From: Hygrophila difformis
Taxonomy: Eukaryota; Streptophyta; Magnoliopsida; Lamiales; Acanthaceae
Length of the DNA: 64,000 bases
Assembly (NCBI GenBank): GCA_030278955.1
Contig: JAOANR010000010.1
Location: forward strand, 15,111,086-15,175,085
Direction of reading: 5' to 3'
In this document: positions 60,684-64,000 of the stretch, in pieces
Numbering within the stretch: position 1 is the stretch's first letter
How the letters are laid out: each line of letters starts with the position of its first letter
The notes under the pieces: generated by a model
The model's database searches: none
Told to the model about the DNA's origin: nothing
The model's input: only the letters and a program-made list of their open reading frames with translations
Translations under genes and position numbers: made by a program

Positions 60684-62030
60684 GTGGATTTAAGATTGAG
60701 GAATGACAAGAAGTTGTATGATTTAAGATTGAGCAAAACATGCTTGTTCTCCATTTGATATGGATGTGAAACTCTTGATTGTATCAATCATTCTGTATGG
60801 CTTTAGTGTAAGACTGGCCGTCTAGCACTCAATATAATATTTCACGCGTTCCTGTGATCTATCCTATAAGATTGTGTATGAACAAAGTTAATCAGCATAC
60901 TCTCTGGTCACCTTGTCTGTGTTGGTGGTATCATTTGTGTATTGTATTGCTTTGTTATTAGATTTAATCTCCTTTTGCACATTTTGTTTTAAAGGACTAG
61001 GTTGACTCCAATCCCCTTGATCAACCTCACATTTGGTTGAATTACCTGTTTGCCTATCCTTATTACTGGAGTCCTTGATATGCATTGTTTTGGCAGATGT
61101 AACTGAGTTCTGTGCCGTAGTTGATCTGCTGCAGTTGGACATGACTGCAATTGGGTTAATAAATCATAGAAAAGGATTGGGGTACAACCATAGCCTAAAT
61201 GCAGAATAAAAATTACTCCCAAGACACTATCATACAAGATTCAAGGTGGGAGAGTCGGGTAGACTGAAAGACAACATTTTGTCAATATAGTACCATTATA
61301 CGGATTCCAATAGAAGCAAGAACAACCACATGAGAAAGCTTTTAATCAATGACATTTTCACAGAAACAATCTAGTGAAAAGGACAATCTATAATATGTAG
61401 ACAAGACAATATGAATCAAGCAAGCCTCCTGGCATCTCCATGATAAAATTTCTAGGATTTAATCAAATTGAAGAAAGGAAAATAGACCAGGTATGAGATG
61501 GGGCTGTTCAATAAACCGAACTAAGTTGTGTAACAATTTTTCAAGCATGGCCAAAAGATCATTCAAACAAGCTCTTAATCAAGCTTTAGCTTGACCCCAG
61601 CTCGTTGTATGACAAGAAGTAAACAATTTGTTTACAATGACCAATTAAAGCTTTGCCCCGTTGTTGTCATTTGATTGAAGACTCAAAACATGATATTAAA
61701 GAGAGAAGCTAATTCACTTCTATTTCCTTTCAAAAACTTTTGATAACACTATTACTATCAAACTACCTAGAATAAATAAGAAGAGCACATCTCTTCAAGT
61801 GGAAAATAACTTCACAGTCATAACCATTCGACAACATAATATATATATTCCAGCCACCAAAAGTAAAGCCTACTGAACCGAATCCACATAATGTTAGCTT
61901 CCAAAATACACAGCCTAGCTGCACCCCAACCTAGAATCATTTCAGTTTGATGTTTTCTGAAATTACAAAATTATCAAAAACTTGAGTTATAAGAACTCAA
62001 TACACAAAAGCCAGCAAACACAAGTCCATA
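60684..62030. other. Intergenic region between the two convergent MULE genes
   Basis: Should hold both 3' UTRs. Minus-strand ORFs at 60888-61142 and 60989-61237 have no recognisable domain and overlap in different frames. Nothing else is supported. Confidence 0.45.
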
Positions 62031-63892
62031 TCAATTGCCACCGTTGCCATCCCCCCGACGTGGTATGAGATTGTGTGTGGGTGGGCCTTTCTTCCCAACT
62101 CTGAACTGTGGTGCCCTCCAAGAACCTCCTGTGTAAGGTGCTGGTTCCTTGGCCTTCAGAGGACCCTGTCTGAGCATTTGTTGATTCATTGAAGGACCTG
62201 GTACCATTGGGGGTGGATCCATTGCCCGATCCTGTGTAATCACGGGCTCATCGTACAGTTCTTCATCCGGATTTGTCAACGGGGGAGAGCTTGGAGGTAG
62301 TATAAGTGCCTGCCATAACCATCATTGATTTATTTCAAGAAAAACTAACTATAACAGCCCTTTCTATAGAGGAAGCTCTGACATTTGATGAAAATGTGTG
62401 ACTATTGAATGCAATAGCCTAATATACCTCTGTTGGAGTGTCATTTGGTGTTGGATTGGCACTTGGTCTTGGATTGCTAATCCCACTTGGCTGCTGTGTT
62501 GTCCCCTATATATATATAAGAGAATATGATATTGAAGTTTACAAATGTATAAGTATTAAATCTGTAGTATGAAATGAACATTACAGTTTTCTTGCCACGA
62601 GGCACCCTTGTCCTTTTAGCAGCAGCAGTTGAGGTTTCAACACCATCTCCTGTATTAGCCCGTCGAGCCTGTATAATATTAAAAAATTAGAAATAATATG
62701 GGGACATAAATCAAGTGGAAGTCATTGATAAATAAATTGAATACCTTTGCTAGTCTCCTCTTCTCACGCATTTCGTCTGGAAAGTCTGGGCAGGTAGTGA
62801 TCCGGTGACCTTCTTTCCCACAATTACTACAATGTGTTATGGTTTGCCTCATTGTCATTTTTGTTGGATCTGTGCTATACCTTCTTTGAGTCCTTGGCTT
62901 CTTTTTAGGCTCATCTACACCCAATCGTCTATTTTTTTTTTTTTGGTCTCCCAACACCTCTTAAGTAATAAGGAGGGCATGGTGGTATATACGGAGTCTT
63001 TTGCCAAAACATTTCACTTGAAATCCCAAGGATTGGATGCTGGTATGCTTTCTTATATGTTGCCACAGAATAGCACTTCTCAACATAGTTAATCGGATCC
63101 AAGTGTTGATGAGATATTGCTGCTAGTCCATGGAGACATGGGTAACCATTAAGCTGCCACAATCTACAAGAGCATTCCCTATTCGCCAGGTCCACCACAT
63201 ACTGTCCCTCCCCTTCCATCATCCGTATCGGATAATGCCTATCACTTGACTTGATTGGTATGCAGGATCCAACTTTGTTTCTGTTCTTTTGAATTATCTT
63301 CTCAATCATTGGACTTATTAATTTGTTGCTCCATTTGATTGATGCCATGTCCATGTTATTAGCATGTCTCTTCATGATGTATTCTCTAATCCACTCCAAC
63401 CTGGTTAGTATTGTCTTGTCCCTAGCCTCCTTGATGCAAGAGTTGAAAGATTCACAAAGATTGTTCAGCAACATGTCACATGTCGGACCCTCAGAAAAAT
63501 GTGACTTACTCCACTGTGTAGCAGCTCTTTCATTCAACCATTTCCATGCGCCTTCTGAATATTCTCTTATTTTTTTCATCTGATGCATAAACTCTGGCAC
63601 GATGCCAGACCTGGCAGCACTCCACAGAAGGTTCTTCAAGGTCGTTCCTCTGTAACCAGCAGTGCAAAAGTTGTTGTGCATATGACGCTCACATAATATG
63701 TGGTCCACGCCCGGGAACAAATCTTGCATGGCTTGGATCAACCCTTTCTGCCGATCTGAAATAAAGGTCAAGTGTGGGACATGTTGCAGCTGCAAATCTT
63801 CTTTCAATATCCCCAGGAACCACTGCCAGTTATCTCTATTTTCAATTGGGATGATCGCATATGCAATAGGGTATAGGGCGTTGTGATGCACC
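62031..63892 (-). CDS. MURA-type MULE transposase (C-terminal exons; 5' part beyond window)
   Basis: Minus-strand exons 63892-62745, 62668-62585, 62505-62428 and 62309-62031, each with GT/AG borders, ending in TGA. The large exon has the MULE transposase core (PF10551): YPIAYAIIPIENRDNWQWF, the second catalytic Asp in FISDRQKGLIQAM, CERHMHNNF and the likely catalytic Glu in LCESFNSCIKEARDK. A SWIM zinc finger (CSCRLWQLNGYPCLHGLAA) and a CCHC knuckle (CSNCGKEGHRITTC) follow. The first catalytic Asp lies upstream, outside the window. A 13-base A-run (62932-62944) between SWIM and knuckle is out of frame by one or two bases. The acceptor at 63893-63894 defines the exon start; ATG 63906 is in intron sequence. 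Confidence 0.85.
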
Positions 63893-64000
63893 CTATGAAA
63901 CCACATTTAAATGAGCTTAAATTGTGTTAAAATGAACCTAAATTGCATGCATGAGACCCTATTTTACTGCTTTTTAGTTTTTTCATGTGATGTGTAAATA

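Larger units (their letters stand above)
59510..64000. mobile_element. MULE with two convergent genes, left end and most of the interior
   Basis: Begins GAGATAATAACTAAATTGG exactly where LTR identity stops. Inside are a GRF zinc-finger gene (plus strand) and a MURA-type transposase gene (minus strand) pointing toward each other. This recalls maize MuDR with mudrA and mudrB. The other terminus, inverted repeat and 9-11 bp target duplication are outside the window, so inclusion of both genes in one element is an inference from position and the junction. Confidence 0.65.

Overview
This is nuclear DNA from a flowering plant, most likely a eudicot. The evidence is GT-AG introns, plant-specific families (DUF247, P-class PPR, plastid 3-isopropylmalate dehydrogenase) and a full plant transposon set: Ty1/copia, Ty3/gypsy, CACTA, MULE, hAT, Harbinger, Stowaway, Helitron and tRNA-derived SINEs. 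I cannot name the species; an asterid is a guess.

Layout. 1-2065: 5' LTR, primer site and partial gag of a minus-strand Ty3/gypsy (OTA-type) element. 2066-8660: decayed minus-strand Helitron with AT-hook, Helitron_like_N and RPA-like exons. 9498-13543: CACTA element with perfect ATA target duplication. 14697-20043: complete, recent Ty1/copia element (Tnt1/Tork type). 20.8-23.5 kb: SINEs, a Harbinger MITE, a Stowaway MITE and a foldback MULE, several nested. 24494-26164: DUF247 gene. 26-38 kb: AT-rich transposon island with a Pack-MULE-like element (32878-36499) carrying a broken copy of the 5' part of a GH31 alpha-xylosidase gene. 38675-40375: second DUF247 gene in the opposite orientation. 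43604-45031 and 45326-49733: a PPR gene and the leucine-biosynthesis gene IPMDH, divergent from a 294-bp shared intergenic region. 50777-59509: a degenerate chromodomain Ty3/gypsy element (Tekay/Del type) with an extra ORF before gag. 59510 to window end: a MULE inserted in that element's 5' LTR, with two convergent genes: a GRF zinc-finger/coiled-coil/membrane protein and a MURA-type transposase.

Ordinary host genes are few: two DUF247 genes, PPR and IPMDH. The rest is mostly transposable-element DNA, and its nesting gives a relative insertion history. The most interesting items are the two-gene MULE, the GH31-carrying MULE, the extra coiled-coil ORF of the Tekay element, the copia element interrupted only by two opposite one-base homopolymer indels, and a duplicated intron/exon boundary inside IPMDH.
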